A stretch of 64,000 nt of DNA from Methanobrevibacter olleyae (lineage in GTDB: Archaea; Methanobacteriota; Methanobacteria; Methanobacteriales; Methanobacteriaceae), in contig SUTG01000004.1 of assembly GCA_015063035.1 (NCBI GenBank), positions 1 through 64,000 on the forward strand, read 5' to 3'. A program made the position numbers and the translations under genes. Positions 1 to 9,415 of the stretch are shown here, in pieces. How positions within the stretch are numbered: position 1 is the stretch's first letter; each line of letters opens with the position of its first letter. The notes under the pieces were generated by a model. It saw only the letters and a list, made by a program, of their open reading frames with translations, was not told the DNA's origin and did not search any database.

Positions 1-81
1 TTTTAATTAATTTTTATTTTGTTATTTTTTTTTTTTATTAAGAAAACGATTTTTAAATTTAAAATTAAAGGAGACTTTTAA

Positions 82-852
82 ATGAAAAACTATTTTGATA
101 TAAAAGACAAAGTTGCTATAATTACTGGAGGATCCTCTGGTTTAGGTGTTCAGATTGCAAAGGCATATGCAAGCCAAGGCGTAAAGGTTGCATTATTTGC
201 AAGACGTGAAGAGAAATTGAAAGCAGTTGCAGATGAAATCAAGGATGAATTCGGAACTGATGTAATCTATGCAGTCACTGATGTAAGTGACTATGCAAAC
301 ATTCAAGAATCAGTTAAGAAGGTAATTGATGAATTCGGCAAAATTGATATTTTAGTAAATGCAGCTGGTGTAGGTCATGTAAAGCCTGTTCTTGAACAAA
401 GCGTTGAAGAATGGGATAAACACGTTAAAATCGACTTAAGCGGTATTTACTACATGTGCAAAGCTGTTGGAGAATATATGGTTGAACAAAAATCCGGCAG
501 AATCATTAACTTAGGTTCCATCCACTCCAAAGTAGCCATTGCAGGAGGAGGAATCAGTACTTACACTTCATGTAAAGGAGCAGTTAAAAACTTGACACAA
601 AACCTTGCTGTTGAATGGGCTCCATACAACATTACTGTAAATGCAGTAGGTCCTGCATACTTCATGTCTGAAATGACTCAGGAATTGCTTGAACAGCCTG
701 AATTTGAACAAGTGATTGGAGCATACTGTCCAATGGGCAGAGTTGGAGCTCCTGGGGAGTTGGATGCTCTTTTCATTTACTTGGCATCTGACAATTCAAG
801 CTACACAACCGGTCAATTAATTTGTGTTGATGGTGGTTGGACTTCCATATAA
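82..852 (+). CDS. SDR-family NAD(P)-dependent oxidoreductase
   Basis: Cytoplasmic classical short-chain dehydrogenase/reductase of 256 residues, the usual length. The N-terminal Rossmann signature TGGSSGLG is at residues 15-22, the NAG-type strand motif appears as NAAG, and the catalytic Tyr161-xxx-Lys165 lies in YTSCK. The C-terminus has the family GQLICVDGG pattern. The start follows a GGAG site 8 bases upstream. The closest relative in the window is the minus-strand SDR at 14177-14947, also 256 residues and beginning with the same MKNYFDIKDKVA, so the two are paralogs. It resembles gluconate 5-dehydrogenase or 3-oxoacyl-ACP reductase, but the substrate cannot be read from sequence. The F420H2:NADP oxidoreductase 65 bases downstream could supply its NADPH (inference). 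Confidence 0.9.
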   Translation: MKNYFDIKDKVAIITGGSSGLGVQIAKAYASQGVKVALFARREEKLKAVADEIKDEFGTDVIYAVTDVSDYANIQESVKKVIDEFGKIDILVNAAGVGHVKPVLEQSVEEWDKHVKIDLSGIYYMCKAVGEYMVEQKSGRIINLGSIHSKVAIAGGGISTYTSCKGAVKNLTQNLAVEWAPYNITVNAVGPAYFMSEMTQELLEQPEFEQVIGAYCPMGRVGAPGELDALFIYLASDNSSYTTGQLICVDGGWTSI

Positions 853-916
853 TTTAAAAATTAAGATTTGGGTTAATTCCAGAATCTAATAATTTATTTA
901 TAGATTTGGTGATATT

Positions 917-1600
917 ATGATTAGTGTTATTGGTGGAACTGGACCTCAAGGTCTAGGTATTGCAAAAAGGTTAGCTTTAGCAGGTGAACCTGTTATTGTT
1001 GGCTCCCGTAAGGAAGAAAAGGCATTGCAAATTGTAGAAGAGACTATTGAAGAATTGAAGGATTATTCCATTGCTGAAATTAGAGGAATGTCCAATGAAG
1101 ATGCGGCAAAGGAAGGGGATGTATTGATCATTACTGTACCTTTAGTAGCACAAAAACCAACCCTCGAAAGCATTAAAGAGTTTTGTAATGATAAGATTAT
1201 TTTAGATGCTACCGTGCCATTGGAAACTGCAATCGGCGGAAAGCCATTCAGATTCATTGACTTAATGGAAGGCTCAGCTGCTGAGCGTACTGCTAAAATC
1301 CTTGAAGGTACTGGCGCAAAGGTAATCTGTGCATTCTGTAATATAAGCAATTCTCACCTTGCAAACATTCCAGAAGACATTGACTGTGACTGCTTGATTG
1401 CAGGTGATGACAAGGAAGCTAAAGAGGTTGCAGCCGAAATCATCAATAAGATTCCAGGTGTAAGAACCATTGATACAGGTATTTTGGAAAAATCCAGAAT
1501 CATCGAAAAGATCACTCCTCTTCTCATTGGATTAAACATCAAATACAGATCCCATTATGGAGGACTCAGAATTACTGGTATTCCAAAACTGGACGAATAG
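917..1600 (+). CDS. npdG: F420H2:NADP+ oxidoreductase (NADPH-dependent F420 reductase)
   Basis: Moves hydride between reduced coenzyme F420 and NADP+, giving methanogens NADPH for biosynthesis. The 227-residue product is the normal family length. It opens with the dinucleotide-binding motif IGGTGPQGLG (residues 5-14), and GSRKEEKA is the expected NADP 2'-phosphate-binding stretch. The central DATVPLE and C-terminal RSHYGG segments fit the Npd/Fno family. A GGTGAT ribosome binding site sits 5 bases before the ATG. It follows the SDR gene at 82-852 on the same strand with a 64-base gap, so the two may be cotranscribed. The family call is firm; the in vivo direction is not readable from sequence. 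Confidence 0.9.
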   Translation: MISVIGGTGPQGLGIAKRLALAGEPVIVGSRKEEKALQIVEETIEELKDYSIAEIRGMSNEDAAKEGDVLIITVPLVAQKPTLESIKEFCNDKIILDATVPLETAIGGKPFRFIDLMEGSAAERTAKILEGTGAKVICAFCNISNSHLANIPEDIDCDCLIAGDDKEAKEVAAEIINKIPGVRTIDTGILEKSRIIEKITPLLIGLNIKYRSHYGGLRITGIPKLDE

Positions 1601-2005
1601 TTTCTTTAAAATTTAAGTATCTCTTAAAAATTTTTCTCAACCTAAAGTTAGATAATTAGAAAGTTTTCCATTCACCTCTTATTTTTCATAACTTTCTATT
1701 TATTTAACTTTTAAAAGTAATATAACTCACCTTCTTTTATTGTTCAAAATATTTTTCTAATTTTTTCAAATCATTTATTCAGGCAAATTTCATAAATTTT
1801 TTATATTTATTTTAATAGAATATAATATAATGAATTGAATATGTATTTTATTCGATTAGTTTATGAGGGATTGAATATATTTTTTATCTTAGCAGTTATA
1901 TATGGGATTTAATATAAATTTGAACTATATGTTTTTTAATTTTATATTGGTCTAAAATTAAGTATTTCGATAATGGGTTATTTTATGCATGGATTTTAAT
2001 ATTAT
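1601..2005. other. intergenic, AT-rich
   Basis: About 400 bases of AT-rich sequence between npdG and the FilR1-like regulator. A T-rich stretch follows the npdG stop and could end transcription. TATA-like runs occur near 1800-1835 and 1895-1920 and could serve the downstream regulator. I see no RNA gene or credible coding region. Confidence 0.5.
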
Positions 2006-2860
2006 ATGCGAGGGATGAGATTGCTTAACAATAATGATGCAAATCGTATAAAGGACATACAAAAGGAAATTAAGTTTCTGACAAACTCAGATAACCGTTT
2101 GGATATTTTGTATTGTCTCTACAAATCTCCTCACACATTAAAGGAAATCCATGAAAAGACCGGTTTGAACAATAGTTCCATTTCCATAAACATTTCAGAT
2201 TTGGAAAATAAGAATTATGTAATAAATAAGAATGATGTTTATTATTTGACCAACTCCTCTAAAATGATTTTGACAAATATCTTTTATCTGAACAAGTCAA
2301 TTAATTTCTTCGATTGCAATGCTGATTTCTTGAACTCCCATAAAATCAGCAAGTTAGGAATAAATGCATTGAAGGATATGTCCTATATAGGAGATTCTCA
2401 ACTAGTTGAAGCAAATCATTTAGATATTTACAAAGTCATTCGATTATTTAAGGACTTTAGTTTAGGATCCAAATCTATTAAGACCATCTTTCCATTTATG
2501 CACCCTCAAATTAATGACCTCCTGAATGATTGGTTCAGTAACGATGTGGATGTCAAATTGATTTTAGAAAAGAGGGTTTCAGATGTTTTCATTGATGCTG
2601 TCAGGAACTTTAAGTTTGAAAAGGATTCCAAAAGCGAAATTTCAGTAAAGATCTTCGAGGAAGCTCTTGACTTTGCATTGGTTGTCGCAGACAAGGGAAT
2701 CATTCTAGGATTCAATAAGGAGGATGGAAAATTTGACCAAAATGCAGTTTATATATCTGAAGATGAGGATGCAATAGTTTGGGGCAGGAACCTCTTTGAA
2801 GAATATGAAAAGTTATGCAGCGAATACATTTCATTGAATGAGTTAATGGAGGAATCTTGA
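2006..2860 (+). CDS. FilR1-like winged-helix transcriptional regulator (DUF1724 type)
   Basis: Predicted DNA-binding regulator of about 284 residues. Residues 18-80 form a winged helix (RLDILYCLYKSPHTLKEIHE followed by NNSSISINISDLENKNYV). The rest matches the two-part architecture of methanogen FilR1-type regulators, a middle domain and a sensory C-terminal domain. A degenerate paralog follows directly at 2862. The start is uncertain: ATG codons lie at 2006 and 2015, and a GAGGG at 2010-2014 would best serve the TTG at 2021. A divergent N-terminal tail of a few residues is therefore possible. No DNA target can be named. The family assignment rests on domain layout and on comparison with the neighbour. 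Confidence 0.75.
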   Translation: MRGMRLLNNNDANRIKDIQKEIKFLTNSDNRLDILYCLYKSPHTLKEIHEKTGLNNSSISINISDLENKNYVINKNDVYYLTNSSKMILTNIFYLNKSINFFDCNADFLNSHKISKLGINALKDMSYIGDSQLVEANHLDIYKVIRLFKDFSLGSKSIKTIFPFMHPQINDLLNDWFSNDVDVKLILEKRVSDVFIDAVRNFKFEKDSKSEISVKIFEEALDFALVVADKGIILGFNKEDGKFDQNAVYISEDEDAIVWGRNLFEEYEKLCSEYISLNELMEES

Positions 2861-2861
2861 A

Positions 2862-3685
2862 ATGAGATTTAAGTTATTCAATGTCTTGGATTTCTCTAAT
2901 GAACAATTTGATTTGACAAGATATATTTTAACATCAGAACTTCGATTAAACCTTATTCTAGACTTATATGATGGGGAGAAAGTTTTTGAAGAGATTCGTT
3001 TGCATTTGGATAAGAACCCTGGAAATCTGATAAGGGGATTGAACGAATTGATTGAAAGGAATTTGGTGGTCAAATATGACAAATCCTATTCATTGTCCAA
3101 TATTGGCTATCTGATTGCTTTGAATATTATAAACTTATTTGATAATGGGATGCAATCAATAATCATCATGACTTTTGGCAAAAGCATACAGTTGTTTCAT
3201 TTTCGCCTGAATTCATGAGAAAGATTAATATTTGGAACAATTCTAAGCTAATAGAATCTGATAATGTTGACATTGCAAAGACCTTTAGGATATACTCTGA
3301 GAAAATAAGGCAGTCCAAGGATATCAATATTGATTTGCCATTCTATTCAAAGATGTATGTAGATTTAATTTTGGGTGCGCTTTTGAAAAACGAAGGTCAT
3401 TTAAAGTTAATCACTAATGAAACCATTTTAGATTTGATTTATGAAGAGGACTTTGAAAACATTTTTGATTCTTTAGTTAAGGAAGGCAGAATTGATGTTT
3501 ATTTAACTGAATATAATCTGGAATTGTTTTTCACTGTATGTGATAATTTCTCTTCATTGTCATTATTCTTTGATAAGCAACTGTTTGATGACTCTGAAAT
3601 GCTTTTGATTGAAGATGAAGATGATATTGAAGATGCTTTAAGGATTTTCAATTCATTTATTGAAGGAGTAAATATCATTAATTGA
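2862..3685 (+). pseudogene. FilR1-like regulator, frameshifted paralog of the preceding gene
   Basis: Two open frames together rebuild one protein. Frame A (2862-3218) encodes the winged helix and ends LFDNG followed by out-of-frame residues. The other frame is open from 3146 and reads WDAINNHHDFWQKHTVVSFS into the segment starting at 3215. FFDCNADFLNSHKISKL in the intact neighbour corresponds to FDN/WDAINNHHDFWQKHTVV here, and ESDNVDIAKTFRIY corresponds to EANHLDIYKVIRLF. One extra base near 3143-3148, in the AATGGGATG context, would restore a 274-residue protein beside its 284-residue paralog. A GGAGG site overlaps the upstream stop, so the pair looks like an operon. A sequencing error cannot be excluded. 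Confidence 0.8.
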
Positions 3686-4509
3686 TTCCCTTTTTTGAAA
3701 ATGACTTTTTCTATTATTTTCTTTTTCCATCTTCTTCCAACTTCCTTTTGTTTTTATTCATTCAAATTATCTTATGCTTTCCTCATATTTTTTTACTAAA
3801 ATAACTAAAGTTTATTTTTTATTTAATCCTTTTATTTTAATTTTAAAAGAATATAATTATTTCTTTAATAATAAAAACAATTTTAAATTTTATTTTTTTA
3901 AATTAAACTATTTTAAACTATTTTTTATTATTTCAACAAATTTTAAATTAAAATAACTTTTTGTTAATAAAATCGAAACCTTTATATACTATGAAGTGCA
4001 AGTATTATTTAGTTACAAAAACTAACTAAAAGATTTACATTAATAATTGTTGATAAATTTTTAATAAATTCTTTTAATTCTTTATTTGGTTAATTAAATC
4101 AAATAATTAATGATTAAAGCAATTGAATAAGCGAATTATTGGGATTTAACGAGAATTAATTCTTTAATTATTTATTGATGATTAATTTGTATTTATTTGG
4201 TTATTTAAATAAATTGATGGTCTTTAAATCTTTAGTTTAATTTTAATGTATTTGTTGAAGTTTTTAAAATTTCATTTGTTTGTATTTGACCAATACTTTA
4301 TTTGGATTATTGATTAGATTCAGGCATTAAATAAATAATTTTAAAATTAATTCTAAACAATTGATATTTCTGTGCCATCAATGATTATTAATGGTCTTTT
4401 ACTTTGTAACCAAGATTAGCTAAGCAAATCTTAGTTAAAGATCCAATTAGCTAATTATCATATTTATCTATTCATTACCATTCACAAAAAATAAAAGGAG
4501 TTGAAGATT
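3686..4509. other. long intergenic region and predicted cdc48 leader
   Basis: About 820 bases, very AT-rich up to 3970, then a strong promoter and a roughly 500-base stretch leading to cdc48. Near 4416-4436 AAGATT and AATCTT flank a short loop and could form a small hairpin. The 60-residue open frame at 3774-3956 is built almost only of Phe, Asn, Lys and Tyr and is not credible. No recognised RNA family is visible in the leader. Confidence 0.5.
3974..3988 (+). promoter_or_regulatory. BRE/TATA promoter, probably for cdc48
   Basis: CGAAACC (BRE-like) is followed directly by TTTATATAC, a textbook archaeal promoter. Transcription would start around 4010, leaving about 500 bases before the cdc48 ATG. 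That is very long for an archaeal leader, so an unannotated small RNA in between is an alternative. Confidence 0.65.
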
Positions 4510-6720
4510 ATGGCTGATGTAGAACTTAAAATCAAGGTTGCAGAAACATTATCTCAAAAAGATGTAGGTAAAAACATTGCTAAACTAGATATGGAATCTA
4601 TGTTTAAGTTAGGCCTTAAAGATGGAGATTTGATTGAGATTATCGGATCAAAACACACTGCAGCTGTAGCTGTAGCTTCTCAATCTGACATGGAATCTAT
4701 CATTAGGATAGACGGTACAACCCGTAAGAATTCAGGTGCTTCAATAGGTGAGGAAGTTACCATTAAAAGGGCAGAAGCAAAAGAGGCTAAGAAAATAGTT
4801 CTAGCTCCTATTGATGCAAGAATCAGGATTGGTGGAGATTTCAACAGAGCATTCAGAAACCAAGTAATGGTTCAAGGGGACTTGATAAATACTGGTATTA
4901 AAACTCCTCAAAGAAGATCTGTTGGAAGCGGTTTCTTTGATGATATCTTTGATGACATCATGAATGTTCCAGGCATTGGTGCAATGAGCCAAATCAAGTT
5001 GGCAGTTGTAAGCACTAGCCCTGGAGGTGTTGTAAAAGTCGGCCCAAACACTAAGGTTGAAATCAACGAGGAACCAGTAGATGTTTCCAAATTGGAAGGC
5101 GTATCCAATCTTGTAGATATCAGTTACGATGACATAGGCGGTTTAAAGGATGAGGTTAAAAAGGTCAGGGAAATGATAGAAATCCCTCTCAAGAAACCGG
5201 AATTATTTGATAAGTTAGGTATTGCTCCTCCAAAGGGAGTATTGATGCATGGACCTCCAGGTACCGGTAAGACCTTGCTTGCAAAGGCGGTAGCAAACGA
5301 AAGTGATGCTCACTTCATTGTAATCAACGGTCCTGAAATCATGAGCAAATATGTGGGCGGATCTGAAGAAAACCTAAGGGAATTCTTTGAAGAAGCTGAA
5401 GAAAACGCTCCATCCATCATCTTCATTGATGAACTGGATGCTATTGCACCTAAACGTGAAGAAACTCAAGGTGAAGTGGAAAGAAGAACCGTTGCACAGC
5501 TATTGACCTTGATGGATGGACTTAATTCCAGAGGCCAAGTGGTTGTAATCGGTGCAACAAACAGGCCTGATTCCCTTGATGGTGCACTTAGAAGACCTGG
5601 TAGGTTTGACCGTGAAATTGAAATCGGTGTTCCTGATAAGGAAGAACGTAAAGAGATTATGGAAATCCACACAAGAGGAATGCCTCTTGCAGATGATGTT
5701 GACTTGGATGATTTGGCAGATACAACCCATGGATTTGTAGGTGCAGACCTTGAAGCATTGGCTAAGGAAGCTGCTATGAGGGTTGTAAGAAGAATCATTC
5801 CTGATTTAGGTGCTGATGATGAGATTCCTCCTGAAGTATTGGAGAAACTTGTAGTAAGCAAGGAAGACTTCAAGTCTGCACTTAGAGAGATCCAACCATC
5901 TGCACTTAGGGAAGTTCTTGTGCAAGTTCCAAATGTAACTTGGGATGATGTCGGTGGATTGGACGAGGCTAAACAGGAATTGAAAGAAGCTGTAGAATGG
6001 CCTCTCAAATACCCAGACAAGTTCAAGGAATTTGGTGTAAGGCCACCTAAAGGTACCTTATTGTATGGTATTCCAGGTACTGGTAAGACCATGCTTGCAA
6101 AGGCAGTGGCAAACGAAAGTGAAGCTAACTTCATTGCAATCAAAGGACCTGAACTCTTGTCCAAATGGGTTGGTGAGTCTGAGAAAGGTGTAAGGGAAGT
6201 CTTCAGAAAAGCAAGACAAACTGCTCCTACTGTAATCTTCTTTGATGAAATCGATTCAATCGCAAGTTCAAGAGGTGCAGAATCTGGTGATTCTGGAGTA
6301 ACCAAACGTGTAGTAAATCAATTATTGACTGAAATTGACGGTCTTGAAGAATTGGAGGATGTTGCAATCATTGCAGCAACCAACAGGCCGGACATTATTG
6401 ATCCCGGTTTAATGAGGCCAGGAAGATTTGACAGACACATTAAGGTTGATGCTCCAAATGAAGATGCAAGACTTGCAATATTCAAGGTACACACTAAAGA
6501 CATGCCTCTTGCAAAAGATGTCAAGCTTAAGAAATTGGCTAAAAACACTGAAGGATATGTTGGAGCGGATATTGAAGCAGTCTGCCGTGAGGCTGCTATG
6601 CTAGCATTAAGGGATAATATAGAAGCTAGCGAAGTTTCAGCGAAATTCTTCGATGAAGCTATGGAAAAAGTTAAGCCAAAAACTGTAAGTGATGTGGAAG
6701 ATTTGGTCCAATACTACTAA
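4510..6720 (+). CDS. cdc48: CDC48/VCP-type double AAA+ ATPase (VAT)
   Basis: Hexameric unfoldase that extracts and unfolds proteins, probably feeding the proteasome. The product has 736 residues: a double-psi-barrel N-domain (about 1-190), D1 with Walker A GPPGTGKT near residue 247, and D2 with a Walker A near 520. D1 and D2 Walker B appear as IIFIDELDA and VIFFDEIDS, and both second regions of homology (ATNRPD) are present. D2 has GIPGTGKT where most homologs have GPPGTGKT, which still fits the P-loop. The C-terminus Gln-Tyr-Tyr resembles the HbYX tail that docks on the proteasome (inference). I start at the ATG 9 bases after GGAG rather than the in-frame TTG at 4501, which abuts that site. 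Confidence 0.96.
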   Translation: MADVELKIKVAETLSQKDVGKNIAKLDMESMFKLGLKDGDLIEIIGSKHTAAVAVASQSDMESIIRIDGTTRKNSGASIGEEVTIKRAEAKEAKKIVLAPIDARIRIGGDFNRAFRNQVMVQGDLINTGIKTPQRRSVGSGFFDDIFDDIMNVPGIGAMSQIKLAVVSTSPGGVVKVGPNTKVEINEEPVDVSKLEGVSNLVDISYDDIGGLKDEVKKVREMIEIPLKKPELFDKLGIAPPKGVLMHGPPGTGKTLLAKAVANESDAHFIVINGPEIMSKYVGGSEENLREFFEEAEENAPSIIFIDELDAIAPKREETQGEVERRTVAQLLTLMDGLNSRGQVVVIGATNRPDSLDGALRRPGRFDREIEIGVPDKEERKEIMEIHTRGMPLADDVDLDDLADTTHGFVGADLEALAKEAAMRVVRRIIPDLGADDEIPPEVLEKLVVSKEDFKSALREIQPSALREVLVQVPNVTWDDVGGLDEAKQELKEAVEWPLKYPDKFKEFGVRPPKGTLLYGIPGTGKTMLAKAVANESEANFIAIKGPELLSKWVGESEKGVREVFRKARQTAPTVIFFDEIDSIASSRGAESGDSGVTKRVVNQLLTEIDGLEELEDVAIIAATNRPDIIDPGLMRPGRFDRHIKVDAPNEDARLAIFKVHTKDMPLAKDVKLKKLAKNTEGYVGADIEAVCREAAMLALRDNIEASEVSAKFFDEAMEKVKPKTVSDVEDLVQYY

Positions 6721-6880
6721 ATTGGGTCAATCCCATCACTTTTTTCCTCCTTAATAAATCATATTCAATCGCTCAATTAAAATTATAAACACACAAATCA
6801 AACAACAAAACACACTATAAATCGAAGTACATTTTTAATATATCATATATGAAAACACTAAAACACCTATAATATATTGT

Positions 6881-6960
6881 AATGGATTAAAGAATGGATT
6901 TTCATACCTTTTATCCAATCTTTAATCCATTTCCTCTGTTTCTTTTTCTTTTTTTTATTA
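6881..6960 (+). terminator. strong hairpin followed by T-rich tract
   Basis: Arms 6881-6893 and 6919-6931 are perfect 13-base complements. After one A-A mismatch the stem continues with TGGAT (6895-6899) and ATCCA (6913-6917) around a 13-base loop. The T-rich run 6932-6960 follows. This fits an intrinsic terminator about 160 bases after cdc48, or the 3' end of a small RNA transcribed from 6740-6880. Confidence 0.6.
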
Positions 6961-6980
6961 TTTTTCCTTTGTTTTTATTT

Positions 6981-7086
6981 TCCTATTTTTTCAACTTTTT
7001 TAATTAGACTAAATTTAACAATCTATTTTTATTATTTTTCCTATTTTTTCAACTTTTTTAATTAGACTAAATTTAACAATCTATTT
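6981..7086. repeat. direct repeat, two copies of about 48 bp
   Basis: The block beginning TCCTATTTTTTCAACTTTTT at 6981 recurs at 7039 (offset 58) and runs through ATTAGACTAAATTTAACAATCTATTT in both copies (6981-7028 and 7039-7086). It lies between the hairpin downstream of cdc48 and the marker protein 8 gene. It is probably a recent local duplication; no function is evident. Confidence 0.75.
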
Positions 7087-7160
7087 ATCTAAAAAGAAAT
7101 AAATTAATTATTAGCTTTAAAAGTTTTTAACGATTGTTAATTGATTTAAGGAAGATTATT

Positions 7161-7994
7161 ATGGATAAACATGTAATTGAAGCTTTAGGAAGGGCTAAAA
7201 TAACTGTTCAGGATGGAAAAGTCGTTGATGTAGGAGAACCTATGATTGAATACTGTCCCCTCTTTCATAAGCATAGAGGGATAGAGAAATTAACTAAGGA
7301 TAAAATAGAAGAGAACATTCAATTTAGAATAGATGATTTTGGAATGTGCAAATCCAATCGTCAATTGAGATTAAAGGACTTCTTATCCTTTGGAATCTCT
7401 GAAATCTTGTCTACTTTGCTTGCTGATGACATAATTGATTGTGCTGTGATGGTTTGTGAAGGCTGTGGAACAGTTCTCATTACAGAAAGCGAGCTTGCTC
7501 AAGGGGTAGGTGGAAGAGTTTCAGGGCTTGTTGAAACCAGCCCAATTCCAGAGCTTATCGGCGAATTCTTGCCAAATCATGTTTTTGATGAAGAGAATGC
7601 ATCTATTGATCAAGTCGAAGGATTCAAGTTAGCTATTGAAAATGGATATAAGAACATTGCCGTGACAATAGCATTTCCAGAAGACGGAATAATCATTAGA
7701 GAATTGGAAAAGGAATATGAGGATGTAAACGCTTATTTATTTGCAGTTCATACAACAGGACTTTCAAGGGAAGAATCAGAACTTATCTTCGATGTAAGTG
7801 ATGCAGTGACTGCATGTGCCAATAAGCACTTAAGGGATATTGCTGAAGAAGAAGACATATTCTCTGTAGGAACTTCAATCCCTATTTATGGTGCAAGTGA
7901 AAAAGGAGAGGAATTCATTAAATTAAGATTGGATAAGATAGGTGGGCCTAAAAAGAAAACAGGTAACTCCAAGCATCCATATCCTTTGATTTAG
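7161..7994 (+). CDS. Methanogenesis marker protein 8 (DUF2099)
   Basis: Protein of 277 residues matching, by recall of the family, methanogenesis marker protein 8, a conserved methanogen protein of unresolved function. It carries paired cysteine segments: EYCPLFHKHRG near residue 28, FGMCKSNRQ, and VCEGCGTVLIT, the last a CxxC suggesting metal or Fe-S binding. The motif GVGGRVSGLVETSPIPELI is typical. I chose the ATG at 7161, about 8 bases after an AAGGAAG site, over the in-frame TTG at 7134. It is monocistronic with AT-rich spacers on both sides. The exact role is unknown. Confidence 0.85.
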   Translation: MDKHVIEALGRAKITVQDGKVVDVGEPMIEYCPLFHKHRGIEKLTKDKIEENIQFRIDDFGMCKSNRQLRLKDFLSFGISEILSTLLADDIIDCAVMVCEGCGTVLITESELAQGVGGRVSGLVETSPIPELIGEFLPNHVFDEENASIDQVEGFKLAIENGYKNIAVTIAFPEDGIIIRELEKEYEDVNAYLFAVHTTGLSREESELIFDVSDAVTACANKHLRDIAEEEDIFSVGTSIPIYGASEKGEEFIKLRLDKIGGPKKKTGNSKHPYPLI

Positions 7995-8269
7995 AAATTT
8001 TTATTTGATCTTAATCATTATTTTTCCTATTTTTTAATTTTAAAATATTTAGTTTTTTTTTAAATTATTTAGTTTTTTTAAAATTTTTATTTTTTATCCA
8101 ATTTTATTAATTTGATTTTTAGTTTATTTTAATTGTTTTAATAATTTTCCTAATCTTAATTATTTTAATTATTTTAATTATTTTTACCAGTTTAATAATT
8201 AATTTTAAATGTATTGTAAAACAGAAATATAATATTATATATTCATTAATTTTATTTATGGAGATTTAA

Positions 8270-8905
8270 ATGTCAAAAGATGTAGTTTTAATATTATCTG
8301 GAGGGTTGGACTCATCCACTTTATTATATAAATTATTAAATGAGGGGAATAAGGTAACTGCACTCAGTTTCAATTACGGTCAGAAGGCAGCTATTGAAAT
8401 TGAAAGGGCAGTGGAAATCTGCAATATGAATGATGTTCCTCATTTCGTATTTGATATAGAGAATATTGTAGACTTGCTTTCAAGCAGCTTGACTGATTCT
8501 GATAATGACAATGTTGAAGAGCCAAAAAGCACTGTTGTGCCAAGCAGAAATACAATTTTGCTTGAACTTGCAACCGCATTTGCAATAAGCAACAATAAGA
8601 AAGAGGTCTATTACGGTGCAATCAAGGCAGATGTCGGTGATTATCCAGACACCACTCCAGAGTTCCTAAAGCAAATAAACGAACTGAATAAAGTCAATAA
8701 CTATGAATACATTCCAGTATGCGCTCCATTTATTGATACAGACAAAAAAGATGTTGTAAAGCTTGCCTTGAACTTAGGTGTGCCAATAGAAAAGACATGG
8801 AGCTGTTATGTAAATAATGATGGAACTCCTTGTGGTGAATGCTTTAGCTGCAAGTCAAGGATAAAAGCCATTGAAGAGGCTAAAAAGGAATTGGGAATGG
8901 ATTAA
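8270..8905 (+). CDS. queC: 7-cyano-7-deazaguanine (preQ0) synthase QueC
   Basis: ATP-dependent conversion of 7-carboxy-7-deazaguanine to preQ0, the precursor of archaeosine in archaeal tRNA. The product has 211 residues. The PP-loop SGGLDSST is at residues 10-17. The zinc site near the C-terminus is complete: C179, then C188, C191 and C194 in CGECFSC. The VPSRNT stretch is typical. A GGAG site precedes the ATG. It heads a same-strand set with queD (8992) and queE (9416), covering the CDG and preQ0 steps. Confidence 0.95.
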   Translation: MSKDVVLILSGGLDSSTLLYKLLNEGNKVTALSFNYGQKAAIEIERAVEICNMNDVPHFVFDIENIVDLLSSSLTDSDNDNVEEPKSTVVPSRNTILLELATAFAISNNKKEVYYGAIKADVGDYPDTTPEFLKQINELNKVNNYEYIPVCAPFIDTDKKDVVKLALNLGVPIEKTWSCYVNNDGTPCGECFSCKSRIKAIEEAKKELGMD

Positions 8906-8991
8906 TTAAATCAATTAAAATCAATCGAATTAATAAAATTAAAATAAATAATGTTGATTAGAAATTTTTATTAGTTACGGAGGTTATATTT

Positions 8992-9351
8992 ATGTTAACA
9001 TTAGTATCAGAACATAGGATTTATGGTTGTCACAAATTAAAGAATCAAGGTGGAAAATGTACAGAGTGGCATGGACACCAATATAAGGTTATCTTAACCT
9101 TAAAGGCCCCATATAAGGACTTGGATTATAGAAACATGATTATGGACACCTATGACATTGAAGCGATCTTTAATGATTTCATAGGAGTGGACCATTTGAA
9201 TTTAAATGAGTTCATGGACTGCGAAGACCCTACAATGGAAGTAATGAGCAAATTCTTCTATGATGGATTAAAACCTAAAATAGAATGTTTGGTAAGTGTT
9301 GGAGTTTATGAAACTCCTGAAACTGGTGTAACTTACGAACCTATGGAATAA
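8992..9351 (+). CDS. queD: 6-carboxytetrahydropterin synthase QueD
   Basis: Converts 7,8-dihydroneopterin triphosphate to 6-carboxy-5,6,7,8-tetrahydropterin, the step before QueE. The 119-residue protein has the catalytic cysteine in GGKCTEW, the zinc histidines in HGH plus His12-type SEHRIYGCH, the DHLNLNEF segment, and the DPTMEVMS helix with its conserved glutamate. A GGAGG site lies 8 bases before the ATG. It sits between queC and queE on the same strand, so its place in archaeosine synthesis is well supported. Confidence 0.93.
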   Translation: MLTLVSEHRIYGCHKLKNQGGKCTEWHGHQYKVILTLKAPYKDLDYRNMIMDTYDIEAIFNDFIGVDHLNLNEFMDCEDPTMEVMSKFFYDGLKPKIECLVSVGVYETPETGVTYEPME

Positions 9352-9415
9352 CTTAGATTAAATTGCTAATTAGGATTTAAATCGGATTCTTTAAGGTATA
9401 GAGTTTTTAAAGTAG

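Noticed and set aside
1840-1915. About 23-residue hydrophobic frame upstream of the FilR1-like gene
   Set aside because: Too short, no ribosome binding site, and in promoter-like AT-rich DNA.
3774-3956. 60-residue open frame in the spacer before cdc48
   Set aside because: Composition is almost only Phe, Asn, Lys, Tyr and Leu, as expected from AT-rich noncoding DNA, and there is no ribosome binding site.
5466-6305. 279-codon antisense open frame within cdc48
   Set aside because: It lies wholly opposite a conserved gene, is Ser/Pro-rich from reversed codons, and has no domain.
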